This document shows, piece after piece, positions 1 through 11,700 of a stretch of 64,000 nt of DNA. The stretch covers positions 2,968,018 to 3,032,017 of the forward strand of contig OZ026551.1 in assembly GCA_964020155.1 (NCBI GenBank), written 5' to 3'. The stretch is from Chondrilla cf. caribensis (Eukaryota > Porifera > Demospongiae > Chondrillida > Chondrillidae). The notes beneath the pieces were generated by a model. The model did no database searches. It had not been told where the DNA came from and saw only the letters and a list, made by a program, of their open reading frames with translations. Every line of letters starts with the position of its first letter. The first letter of the stretch is position 1. Both the position numbers and the translations under genes were made by a program.

Positions 1-688
1 ATATCTATATATCGACATGATATAACTTAATATACAATAGTAGAATTTATATAGTTATAATTAATTTTATCACTACTGTAACGTACTTGGTAATGCTGAA
101 TCTTTAACATGGAATATATCTAATATGGCAATAAAATTTTGTGTGCAATAACTTCAGAGATCCTGATCAGACATACACAATACAATATAATTATCCTCAA
201 AATAGCTACATATATATGTCATTCAGTACAGGCGGATTTGGCTCTTTGCAAACACCTACTAAGCCTTGCCTAAAACGTTAGACAATTGTAGAGTGTCACA
301 GGGGAGTGTCCTATGGGTAAACAGAGAAATATTCACTGTGATTGAGAAGAGAACTCATTGATCTCCTCCATCACTAGAATGACAGCATGCTTTCTCAAAT
401 TTATGGACGAGGCACTCTATATTAGACTCGGCCTTTCCTGATACATTGAAAGGCTTGATATCCAAGATATGTATGTTGCTTGAAATGCCATTTTCTTTCA
501 ACAGTTACAATTGATGCATCTCTTTCCACTTGTACTACATGTTAAATTTATTACCTTTGTTGCTGAGAATACTGAGTGTACATGCTTTCAGAAATCCATT
601 CCCTTTTACTCATATTCACACAATTACAGCATCATTACACCCTTTCCCAATAGGGAGGTTGATTCAGCAATCATAAATATTTATTAGT
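1..688. other. AT-rich intergenic DNA, no gene seen
   Basis: No exon, transposon protein or RNA gene could be recognised. By analogy with the second unit of the duplication, this stretch probably lies between the end of an upstream receptor unit outside the window and gene A. Confidence 0.5.
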
Positions 689-693
689 ATATA

Positions 694-741
<48 letters not shown>

Positions 742-750
742 ATATTATAT
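689..750. repeat. AT-rich (TA)n microsatellite
   Basis: Interrupted TA dinucleotide run directly upstream of a LINE reverse-transcriptase tail relic. Confidence 0.85.
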
Positions 751-918
751 AGATTCCTGAAGCGTCTTGCAAGCCGTCTCTGCAGCCAATCAGGGAACCC
801 ATTGGCATACCAGCACCTCATTCAGAGATTGTCCGTCACTATCCAACGCGGCAACACAATGGCAGTTCGAGGAACACTACAATGTGATCCCACCTCGATT
901 GATTTTGAGGACTACTGA
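751..918 (+). mobile_element. LINE reverse-transcriptase C-terminal relic
   Basis: An open 55-codon stretch ends in TGA at 916-918. Its order of motifs (FLKRLASRL, then QRLSVTIQRGNTMAVRGTL) parallels the tail of the larger reverse-transcriptase relic at 34200-34440, which reads RELSQRLKKTTGEQ and then SVAIQTGNVISVLGTLD. It is therefore the last segment of a retrotransposon ORF, 5'-truncated. The family of the parent element is not certain. Confidence 0.6.
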
Positions 919-1034
919 CTTATTTTATGTGTCTAATGATGTACTATTAGGTAGAGTTTTCTTTTGTCTTCTCTGATATGTACATATTTACTATATATAT
1001 ATATATTTTTTTTTTCAATCAATCATTATTAATG

Positions 1035-1038
<4 letters not shown>

Positions 1039-1100
<62 letters not shown>
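1039..1100. repeat. (TA)n microsatellite
   Basis: About 30 uninterrupted TA units. It produces a spurious Tyr-Ile repeat reading frame. Confidence 0.95.
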
Positions 1101-1103
<3 letters not shown>

Positions 1104-1269
1104 TATTATTTCGGTATAAAATTATCACCCAACAATCTTTGTACAAACTATACTGTAGTACTATAACTATTAGTGTATTGTTACTACAAACCATACAGTA
1201 AGCAACCTGAAAGCAAACTTATCATGCATGATTTGTGTATATTATGATTTTTACAGTGTATGAAAGCTG

Positions 1270-1339
1270 GAAGTAGTTCTAGTGTGCCATACATAACCAT
1301 GGCTCCCTTGGTTACATATGGCACACTAAAACTACTTTC
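1270..1339. repeat. Hairpin (foldback, MITE-like) insertion
   Basis: The arms 1270-1299 and 1309-1339 are near-perfect reverse complements with a loop of about 9 bases. The paralogous DNA at 63060-63240 matches the flanks but lacks the hairpin (junction near 63213), so this looks like a short inserted foldback element. A hairpin RNA precursor is another possibility. Confidence 0.6.
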
Positions 1340-1905
1340 GTACAAAACAATATTAACTTGTGTGCTATTAGACTGTGTGCTATAGACTGTGTACTCTAGG
1401 CTGTGTGTTTGAAGATTGTGTGCTAATTGACTAGTGTGGAATGTATCCATTTCACTCTGTGATTTATTATACTGCACTTGATTGTGTGCTATTACAAATG
1501 TATCATTGAATGAATTGAATTAGCAAGGTTTTGCTTCTTTAAATTGAAATATTGTTGGTATTGTTCACACCCTCTGACTCAAAATAATGGTACAGTACCT
1601 GTATACTATATACATGACATAATATATATAATATTACATGTCATAATATGACAACTTCATATTATAGAGAATAATAATAATATAATATATATATATATAT
1701 AGTTATCAATAATTATAGATGAAATAATAAATATTAATCCTGACAGTGTATGCATATGTACTCAAGCAAGACACTATCATAGCCGAAATTTCTCCTTGCG
1801 ATTTTTTTCCTTTTTTATTTTTGTCATTATAGTTATTATTAGTTAGTTTAGCCATTATTATAATATATTATGCATATCATATTTACTGTATACTGTATAT
1901 GAATG

Positions 1906-2215
1906 CCTCAGTGATGCCTACGTTAATGTATGGATGCAAGACATGGAGCCTGTCAAAGCGGCAACAATCAAAGATATACAGGCCACACAAATGAATGTAT
2001 TGAGGAGGATTGAAGGAGTGAGTGGATTAGATAGGGTTAGGAATGAGGATGTCAGGGAGAAGCTACAACAGGAAGGTGTTCTGGATATGGTGAAGAGCAG
2101 ACAGGACAAGTGGAAGATTAGAATGGAGGAGATGAACCTAGAGAGAACAACCAAGAAGATTTTAAATTTTGTAGGAGAGATGGAGGGAAAGAGACCAAGA
2201 GGAAACCTGGATTGA
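1906..2215 (+). mobile_element. Non-LTR retrotransposon RT C-terminal fragment (copy 1)
   Basis: Encodes a fragment with NVLRRIEGVSGLDRVRNEDV and, later, the motif GKRPRG. This is the typical region after the reverse-transcriptase domain of LINE ORF2 proteins. The same fragment sits at 34631-35080 in front of gene B, so it was part of the duplicated block. This copy is shorter and lacks the N-terminal part seen in copy 2. Confidence 0.7.
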
Positions 2216-2301
2216 AGTGGACTTACAATTTTGAATAATCATAGATAGGCATTGTATGTATTATTCTTACCCTGCTGATAAGTACAGAGTTGGTATGGCT
2301 T

Positions 2302-2640
2302 TTAACATAATATGTAGTAGTGGAGCTTGAGATGTATTATATAAAGGGGCAATGTATCCAGGTTATAATTATTGGCCTCCTGTACCCTGTACGTCCACTC
2401 CTCCATGGAAGTGACTCCTTCAGGATATGCTAGATCTAGACTCAATGGCAATTGGGATTGAACCTTGGCAGGTTTTAATGATCCATGTATGATGTCATTC
2501 AAAGCAGGATGGCAATATTGACATCCCGACAACTGAATCCATTGGTACATCAACCATGAAACTGCAGTGATGGCACGTGTTGGGTCTGTGCAAAGGAGTA
2601 TCCAGGTGCAGATCAACTGATATCCTGATATTTCCTTAGC
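2302..2640 (-). mobile_element. Decayed LINE RT fragment (minus strand, copy 1)
   Basis: The minus-strand frame contains PALNDIIHGSLKPAKV, which parallels NNLNEIIHRSLSAAKV in the reverse-transcriptase relic at 33555-33920. It is a heavily decayed piece of the same kind of element in opposite orientation. A matching copy lies at 35830-36180 as part of the promoter-region duplication. Confidence 0.5.
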
Positions 2641-3661
2641 TCATGTACAGACTCGGCCAAAAACGTGGAGGGCATCCAACCATACTCCAGACTCTCTGCC
2701 TGAAGATGTGAGTTAACGAATATTGGCTCTGGAGTTAGATGTAGTCTCCAGAGTGTTAGAAACAAATGAGGTTTAGTTAAAACTTTCTAACTTAGTAGTT
2801 GTGATATCAATGATATAGTATATAAAGGCACTTCACAGTATTAGACTGATTTATGGTGCCATTTCATATGTGATTATCATACTAATAGATAGATAGGTAT
2901 AATACATAACCTTGCAATATCATTGTATACTAAATATTCCTCTTGTCATTTTTATACAAGTGTGGACATGTGTCAGTCTTATGTAATTTGTTGTTCAGTG
3001 AGTGAAGGTGTTAATATCATTATAGCCATAGAGCATTCATACTTTGCATCAACGTTTACCACTTAGTCTATGTACTTTACAACAATCTTGTAAAAGGCAG
3101 TGAACTCACTTGAAAGCTATTCAAACTATACGGTAAAGTTTTGCAAGTTGACAATGCAGCATTTATGCCCTATTCACTAGAAGTGAATAAGTGTCACTAA
3201 GGACTTCTATACTCATTGAAAATATGAGATTAACAGCGAAAGTAAACAATTCAGCGAGGTAAACGCGCTAACATTGTGTATTTGTAATTTTTACTCTTAG
3301 GGTCATACAGACAGTACACTGTATTTAGACATTCTAACCTACAAATCTTAAGACATGGCAGTCTGAATTGAACACCCAGTTTAGTTCATGATGTTTGAAG
3401 TAGATCTAGATTTATTATTATATATAACGATTGTTGGGTAGGTGATACCCACTTTCTATGCATAACTTAATGTCTATATTCACACTATATTTCCTCCACC
3501 TACTATATTATAGGTACAAAATACATACACATATAACATTAACTGATGTTTGCAATTTGTCACAGCAATAGTTACTAACACAATATATCAACAATTGAAA
3601 GTAATTGGCATTATAGAATGTTACTTTTCCAATTCTATTATACTGATTAATTAACATTATC
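2641..3661. other. Duplicated intergenic DNA upstream of gene A
   Basis: No gene seen. The stretch is strongly similar to 36170-36900 upstream of gene B, in the same order and orientation. It therefore belongs to the duplicated block that carries the promoter. Confidence 0.6.
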
Positions 3662-3706
3662 TCTGCTCCTGCTGGAGAAAATAATATTCATGAGGAGATC
3701 ACATAA
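3662..3706 (+). pseudogene. Relic of receptor cytoplasmic-tail exon
   Basis: Bases here parallel the last exon of gene B around 48410-48460: a CTCCTGCT block, then GGAGAA, AATATTCATGAGGAGATC and TAATC. Translated, it reads GENNIHEEIT then stop, against GEVNIYEEIQ stop in gene B. The NPAY motif is lost and the YEEI tyrosine is His. The flanking 3' sequence (CACCTTCAG, GTGTGCAA-like) also matches gene B, so this is the 3' end of a lost upstream receptor copy. The segment is absent from the matching place upstream of gene B. Confidence 0.6.
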
Positions 3707-4119
3707 TCATCACCTTCAGGAATGTGCAAGGTGTATCATAACAACTTCAATGATCAACATAAATATTATATACCTCACATCAATCTGTACTCCATCACTC
3801 ATAATTCATAATACAATAACTGTGCTATGTAGAGTTGTATAACAACATTTTGTAGAGCTGGTTCTTGCTAAATATCTATGTACTAACTAGATCCGTTATC
3901 ACATCATAGATAAGTACTTCAAAAAGCAACGTGATATGACAGTTTTGTTCAGTAGGTTCCATTGCAGTTTAATGGATAAAAACGTAATGGGATAATCATG
4001 GCAAAGCGCACAATAAGAGGCTGATTCAAGATAAATTCTGAAACATTGGGCATTATTGGCATTTGTTCCAAGTGCTTAAACACAACGTTGATAACTGGGT
4101 AGGATTTGAAAGCAGCGTG

Positions 4120-4344
4120 TCGGACGTACGCGATTGCGTCACGATGCTCCGTAACCACTTACTGTATAAAAAACAACCGAGCTGTGCTGACGTCACAAGC
4201 CATGTGGAGCGAACCGCCCCGTCGACCGTCTACGGGATTCAATATGGAATCCGATGAGAAATCTCAAAGTACAGCAGTATAAAAGCATGTCTCCTTTCCA
4301 CTCGTTGCAGCTATTCGGAATAAGGTACGATTTACCACAGCGGG
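4120..4344 (+). promoter_or_regulatory. Gene A core promoter and proximal sites
   Basis: A TATAAAA box lies at 4278-4284, about 60 bases before the start codon. Upstream are a full palindromic CRE, TGACGTCA, at 4188-4195 and a GATTGCGTCA site near 4131-4140 of the bZIP (C/EBP-ATF) type. The same layout is conserved upstream of gene B, where the CRE has changed to TACGTCA. Binding factors are inferred from motif shape only. Confidence 0.6.
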
Positions 4345-4396
4345 ATGGCATTCTTCATCATTTACACTACGACTATTGTTTTATGCTGGAGCGTTG
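4345..4396 (+). CDS. Gene A exon 1: signal peptide
   Basis: Encodes MAFFIIYTTTIVLCWSV, a hydrophobic secretory signal, followed by a split Gly codon at a GTAAG donor (phase 1). Only one residue differs from the same exon of gene B. Confidence 0.75.
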
Positions 4397-5529
4397 GTAA
4401 GATCTTGGAAGTAATAATTGTTTGTAGACTTTCAGTGAAGTTCACGTGTCGTTTTGTAATGATTCTGAAAACGGTGATAGATGTATTCATTTTTTTAAAT
4501 TACTATCATTGAACCCATTTTAAGGTACCACTACTAGTGTTCAGCTAGTACAGCAACAGCCAACACCATTCACTATCCTGACCAGTCCTGATACTGTCAC
4601 TGCTACTGTTAATGAGAGAACGATAGTGCTTTGTAGTGAACCAAGTGGTACTGTACAGTGGTATGGTCCTGATGGAGGAGTAGTACCATCAGGTGGAGAT
4701 GTTAGACAGGCGGGAACTAGCAATGTAAAACAGCTTATTTTTACTAGTTACCAGTCATCTCAGGGAGGACAGTATCAGTGTAGAACAAGTAAAGATGGTA
4801 CCAACAGTACAGTGTATGTGACATTTGGTGAGTGAGAAGGATAGTATCAATGATAATGCATGTCAAAATTCAGAGACGGTTCAATAATTGTTTTGTATCT
4901 CATAATAATCTCTTTCATCAGGCTGTGTATATACTCAATTTATGATTACCTTCTCTACTCACCTCAACAGACTGAGCATGATTTGGAATGCATATTTGCA
5001 TAATAAGATCTTTTGCAATAATCATAAGTTATTGTACTGTACTACTGATTTTTGTCTTATCTGTCTTGTAATAGTCAATTTACTATAATGGGTTCTTGAC
5101 CCTCCATTGGTAAGTTATGTATACTTCCTACAACTGGATTATCTTGAAAGTGACAGACTACTATTCAGTAGTTTTAATTGTTATGTTGTATTACACGGGT
5201 ATTTATCACTGTAGTGGATGACTGCATGAAATATGCCTTCAGGTGGTTTACCAATAAGGAAATAAACCAATATTCCAATAATTACTAACGGCCAAAGAAT
5301 GGAAAAACAGATGATCAATCCAGTATTAACATCTATTTCCTTGTAATTAGTTAGTTATCATGAAAATAATTTAAAAGTAACAAATGTATGTATGTAGAAT
5401 TATATTGAAATGTTAGAGCAATTCAGTATTCTAGTAGATGGGGACATTGCTATTAGTGTTAGTCATCAATCAGATTCACCACCAATTAGAGAAACCACAG
5501 TATCTATTCTAACACATAGTGTTAATCTT

Positions 5530-5599
<70 letters not shown>

Positions 5600-5632
5600 T
5601 GTGTGTACGTGTGTGTACGTGTGTGTGTGTAC

Positions 5633-5700
<68 letters not shown>

Positions 5701-8700
5701 CTCAGTATCATATCTTGTATAATATACTTTGCACAGTGTTCAGTCTATGGTGCGGATCACATTGAAGTACACTAATGAACTAATTGCAGATGCATAAGCT
5801 GGCATATGTATTTCATAGAATATCCATTTAGTACACTTATGTGAGGAATGTACATTGTAGTTGGAACTATTCGACATTCTGATTGTTCAGTATGTTTTTG
5901 AATGACTGATGCCATTTAGAAATTCTCACAAACTTTTACTTTGTTAGCGATTGTGAATATTGCCCCACAGTTGGCAAAATGTTGAAATTATTGTCAAATA
6001 GTGAAAACTTTTGTCTTACATATCATGCAAAGCAAAATTGCTACATTACTGAGTTACGCCTATTGTATCCATTGAGCAATAATATTCATAGGTCTTATAA
6101 TTCAAATTCTTTGCAACAGCAATATTCATTATCAAGTACGTACTATAAATGAAACCTGGCTAAAGTAATAATACATGGACAATTACGTACGTAGGGTATA
6201 TTATGGCATGGAAAATCGAATGTGTTCATATTATGTTCAAGACACCTGTCATGTGACTTAATTCATGACACAAATACAATTGAACAATTCTAATTAGTTT
6301 TCCAATATGAATTAAACATAAAACAGTTTAAACATCTTATTACAAACACATCATTCCTGTCACTGGCTAGGTTGTAGAGGTTCAAAGGTCAGAGGTAAAT
6401 TAGAGATAATAAAGTCTTGAACAATAACTTTGTGTACATTATCAAACTGTGCATTCCATGTGATTGTGATCTTCGTGGTATAGCCACTGCAGTACTGAAA
6501 TGATTGTAGTGTCACTTCATCATCAATTGCTTCTGAGCCATAAACATGTCGCCCTCGGAAACCATTCAACAGTTATTTTGCATCTCATCATAATCTCTTC
6601 TATTAGGCTATAGACATACTTAGCCTACGTTTACTTTTGTACTCACCTTGATGTTAGTATTTTAAACTGACTGAGTACAATTTGCATGAAATATGCTTTT
6701 TGCTTTTTCATAATGAGATATCCTTTCCAATAATAATATACTGTATACTTTTGGTCTTGTAATAGGCAACCCAATGTAACAAACTGATGATTATCCTACT
6801 GTAGTGGTACATATGACATTGTATATGCATCTATATATGTAAATGATTGAGTACTAAAAATGGAGTGACTAATATTTCAAAATTTTATTCATTACAGTTC
6901 ATTACTCATCAATCCCTTGTACTTACCTGAAACAGATTTAGCTGGTACTCTAGTAGATGACTTAGCCTAATACCCTTCACTTGATCCCTATCTCATATAC
7001 ACTATATAAGTCAACTAATTCTGATAGTAGGTACCGCTGATAAAGAGTACAGATTTTATTATGTGCTTGAGTGAATAGGACAATTTCAATTGGAAGGTTA
7101 TAAGCAAGTATATTAGTGATTAGTATGAGTACTATAATGTATATATTAGGGTATATCAATCCTAATCTAAATTAATATCATGCAAATTGGTTGTGCATAT
7201 ACCTACAACAATAATTTCAGTGAATAATGTGCATAGGTTTACATTGATCTGGCACTTCTAAATCCTCAACATCCTATTCTTTAGCAACCATAATTTCTGA
7301 GTACATTGTGAACATAATATAATACATTAGTGCATGCTTTGGATGATCTGCCAAACTACTACTTTGAACTAAGATTGATAGAAATGTATGGTGCATTAGC
7401 AATAAAACAATTAAAGAAAGCACGAAATCTAAGGGTTACTTTTGTCCATGCACCAATAATAAAAAGCTACTCTAATATCAGCACAGATACAGAGAATGGA
7501 CCCTGCAACATACCTTGTATGTTGACAAACTGGCTAATACACTTCACTTGATCCCTATCTCATACTGATAGTGAGTACCGCTGTTAAGGAGTACAGATTT
7601 GGTATGCCCTTCAAAATATATGTACATTTACCTACTATGAATTGAACTTGACTGTGTTTGTTAAATGAAATGAAAATATATAAATGTGATGAGCTCTCTC
7701 TTGGACCTGTATCAAGATAAAGTAATGGCTCAGTAGCAGTCTATGTGCAATGGATTGAGCATTCAAGAAATGAGTGCCATGGAGAAGTACATGCATACAA
7801 ATGCAGGGCAACTTTAGCACCAGAATTACTTGCCTCACTTTTCAGCTTGGCAATAATCATCCTTTAATCTTTGTTTTTAGGTCTGATACAGAATTCAGAA
7901 TGTTTTCTGCTCATAGCTATTGTAGTGATGGATATAGGATTAGGAATATATTAGTCCTCTCATGTACATGAGATTCCTTTAAGTTGCATAGCTCCTCAAA
8001 AATTCCTCCACATTATCACACAGTTTGAGCATATGTACATCAATAACTACACATCAATCATCTACATCGATAAATACACACATTCTGTAATGTACGCATG
8101 CTTATATATATATGTTGTGCTATTGTGCATGTGGAAGTTATTTCCAAGGAACATTGACAATTGATACAACTACTAATTGTACATCAATACAGTGCATTTT
8201 GTGATTTTTTTATATAGAATTTTTGTCTTGCCACCAAGAAATATGTAGATCTGTGGAACATAACATTGTGAATGGTCATTAACCTGGATAATATGAAAGG
8301 AGAATTGGGAGGTCTGGTTGCTGTGGTGGCTTTGTGACTCAGTGGTTATGGCGTCTACAGTCAGACACCCTGGGTTCGAGTCCCGCAGTTGCCGGTTTTT
8401 CTCTTTTCTCATTTCTCTCCGAGTGGGTTAGGTTCCAATGAAACTTCTACCATAACTTAGCTATTATTATACTGTCCAGTGTTTAGTCTTACATATGTTA
8501 AATTTTAATATACTGTAGGTACCAAGATAGAAGGTGTTACTATTACTAGAACTGTACAAGATTCATCTCCAGCTTTGAGAGTGTCATGGAGTGCAGTCAG
8601 TGGACGTGGTATCACCTACACTGTATGTTACAGTACAACTAGTGGAACACAGTCTGATCCACCATCTGGTGCTAACTGTGGTGCTAGGGGAATCACTTGT

Positions 8701-11700
8701 ACACTTGGTCCACTTAGTAGAGGAACTACCTACTACATCTGGGTCTCTGCTGTGTCATCAGATGGATGGCGAGCATACAGTGATAGACAACAGGCAAGAA
8801 CCCACAATGGTAAGTTACAGTGGATAACTGCATACACTTAACCATGTACCTCTTGTGTTAATATGTACTACATACTGGGGACCCATGCTGTTTTGTATAA
8901 TGTGCAAGAATTGCTGCTAGTTGTAGCAACATTTGAAGATCATAGACTACAACAAAGTCGTGAGCAATATGTATAATCAATAGTGTAATAATAATAATAA
9001 TGATGATGATTATGTTGATGAGGATATATTGTTACTAATTAATTAAAATATAATTCAATATTATTAAATAGTATAGTCAGTATAGTAGCACAAAATTCAA
9101 AGTGCGTGTTATGTGAGGCCATAGTGAATGTGAATTGTAAAATAATTATAGTATAATACGATTAGTCCAAGAATCTGCTTTCAGTGACAGCCAGCTCAAT
9201 GTTGCTGGATCTGCTAGCATGTTGGGAGTTTGATCGAGCTCCTCGGATGCAGGTAAAAGCCCATCCTTTGAAAACAAATCTCCACTTACTGAACGGCTCC
9301 ATGTGAAATTTCTTGGGCAATCACGTATGGCAGGATACGATCTTTTTTAATCCTGTCTACGTTAGGCTGGATAGGATTATCTGAGTAAGATTGTTGGTGT
9401 CCAGGACAACGTTTTGGCAGTTCCCCACCTTAGAAGGCCCGCAATTCCTACAAGCCATGCCGCTCTTCACACACTTACATCTCAGACATCTTCCACTGAT
9501 ATTGCACGTACAGCAGGAAGTCATAACGTAATCCGACACTGGCAAGATGAATCACTTGACTAGTCTTCACAGACAGGAATACTGAAACAATAGAGCTTTT
9601 AATCGATCTCCTCAAATCGAGTTACATGATGCTGCCATTTTTTCTCACATATCTGTGTGCTTTCAAGCAATATGTACTAATTTGTTCAAATTTTGACTCT
9701 TTTCATTTGATTTCATGGAGATTCTGCTAAGATTGACAATTTGACTTCTATCTACACACCCTCCATGCCGTGTTGTTTTGTTTACTGCATGGAGAACGTG
9801 TAGTAACTACTAATATCGCCGGATGACGTCATACATCAAAGAGAACGGTATGCCGGTATATGTACAGGTTACCAGCACTGCAGTAACCTGCAAGCACCCC
9901 CTAAACCGCACAATTATCACATTTGGAAGACCATTGTCAATCAATCAATCAGTCTTACTAGTATACAACTTTCTTCATTGGCTTCATTTGTTTCGCTCTG
10001 TTTCATGGTGAGGTGCCCTGAACCACTGACACTTCCTAATTTTGGATACTTTGGATTGTTGTGAAAATGCTCTCTTTGCGAACCGGCCGTTTTCTGGATC
10101 AAGTTTTCTATCAAACTGATCCTTAATCCACAAAACAACGTTTAAAGATTTGAAAAAATTAAAACTGATTATCGTATTTGATGTTCGAAAGTAGAAAGCA
10201 TCGGGAATTGGGGCACCACACCATACTCGGTTTTTGGAACTTGTCATCTTCCATGTCGAAAAATCAATTCGCTTACTCAATAGCTAGTGGTTGTCTTTCC
10301 TCACTGCTGGAAGGCTGCAAATGCTTATAATAGACCATTTTGGTTGAAAGAAAATCAAAATTACTGGAAATATCGAAGGGAGGGGAAGAAAAGTATTTGA
10401 ACTCAAATGTACGGCGTATTTTTAGGTGGCTATTTTGCAATAAGCCACTTACTACAAGCTCTCCTCGCCGTATTTATATTTTGTTTACTGCACTCACCCT
10501 CGGGCGCTTTGGGTGTCGAGCAGCAAATGCAATAAGGTACAGAGAGTGTGTAGTAACTAGTATGTACGTATGTAATAATTCATTGAAATCAGTAAATGGA
10601 ATATTCAAATATCATGGACAGCAAATTTTTGACTGCTGCACTCCATTCCTTTACATAGTACCTTCAAAGGTTAGTCGTCTTACCCTCACCAAAGCAGCAA
10701 CAGCAGGAAGACCAGCTCTTACTGTGACCTGGACTGCACCTCAGAGTGACCGTCCCATCACTAAATACCAACTGCAGTACAGAAGAAGTGGTACCACCGA
10801 TTGGATTACAATGAATGTGACATCAACATCCACCATCCTGGAGAACCTTTCTGCTGGTACTAGTTATCAAGTCAAAGTCAGAGCAGTTTCTGATGTTGGA
10901 GCTGGTCCATACAGTGATGTGGTGACACAAATCACACCTCGAGGTACGAATGTCACAACTGCTTTTGATGTATTCAGATCTGGGGTGGATGCATGAAAGA
11001 ATTATTCAAAATTCCTATTTTAACATGCTGATACAGTGTAGAAGCTAGAAAACATAGACAAAACTTACTTTGACCCTCAAGAGGACCCTGGATTTTGATT
11101 ATGTGTATGTATATTTCAGCTATAAGTAACAAGGATGCCAAAGTTCTAAACCTTTCATAGAAGTTTTGTAAGTACATTTACCCCCATTGGATCACATACT
11201 TATTAGTCTTGTTTTGTTGATGTTTCAGGTATAAATGTTGTATGTATATGTATTTATCACCCGATGATGTCATCATCAAAGAGACCGGTATGCTGGTAAA
11301 CTGGTTACCAGCACTGCAGTAACCTGCAGGCGCCCCCTAAACCCCAGCAATGCGACCACACAATGTATCAGATCGATCAACTCTTTCGAAGGTCATTGTC
11401 AATCTCGTACTGGTGTATAACTTTCTTCCTTGGCTTGATATGTTTCACTCTGTTTTTATGGTAAAAAGGTGCCCTGATCCCCGAACACTTCCTAATTTTG
11501 GACACTTTGAATTGCTGCAAAGAATTTTTTTCACGAACCGTTTTTCAGATCAAGTTTATCAAACTGATCTTCTGAACACATATTAGTCTTGTTTTCTTGA
11601 TGTTTCAGGTATAAATGTTGTATGTACATGTATGTATGTACTAATTCATAGAAATCAGTAAATGGGATATTCAAGTATGATGGACAACAATTTATTGACT

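Larger units (their letters stand above)
4828..8518. other. Gene A intron 2 with relic sequences
   Basis: A 3.7 kb intron. It contains a ghost-exon-like sequence (5412-5530), a (TG)n tract (5533-5699), further ghost-exon copies (6950-7040 and 7440-7560) and a tRNA-derived SINE (8322-8394). Large parts match gene B intron 2. A 69-codon minus-strand frame at 6360-6569 is unassigned. Confidence 0.5.

Noticed and set aside
5410..5775. Long plus- and minus-strand ORFs of Cys-Val and Thr-His repeats
   Set aside because: They are translations of the (TG)n microsatellite with no exon context.
6360..6569. Minus-strand 69-codon ORF in gene A intron 2
   Set aside because: There is a faint resemblance (ITITWNAQFDN against ITFNGCAQFD) to the PTP D2 exon at 30654, but too short and weak to call.
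8322..8394. Functional tRNA gene
   Set aside because: A and B boxes are present but the acceptor stem does not pair, and a SINE-like tail follows.
10340..10996. 218-codon ORF taken as one gene
   Set aside because: Only the part from 10659 is an FN3 exon; the 5' part is intronic repeat that happens to be open.
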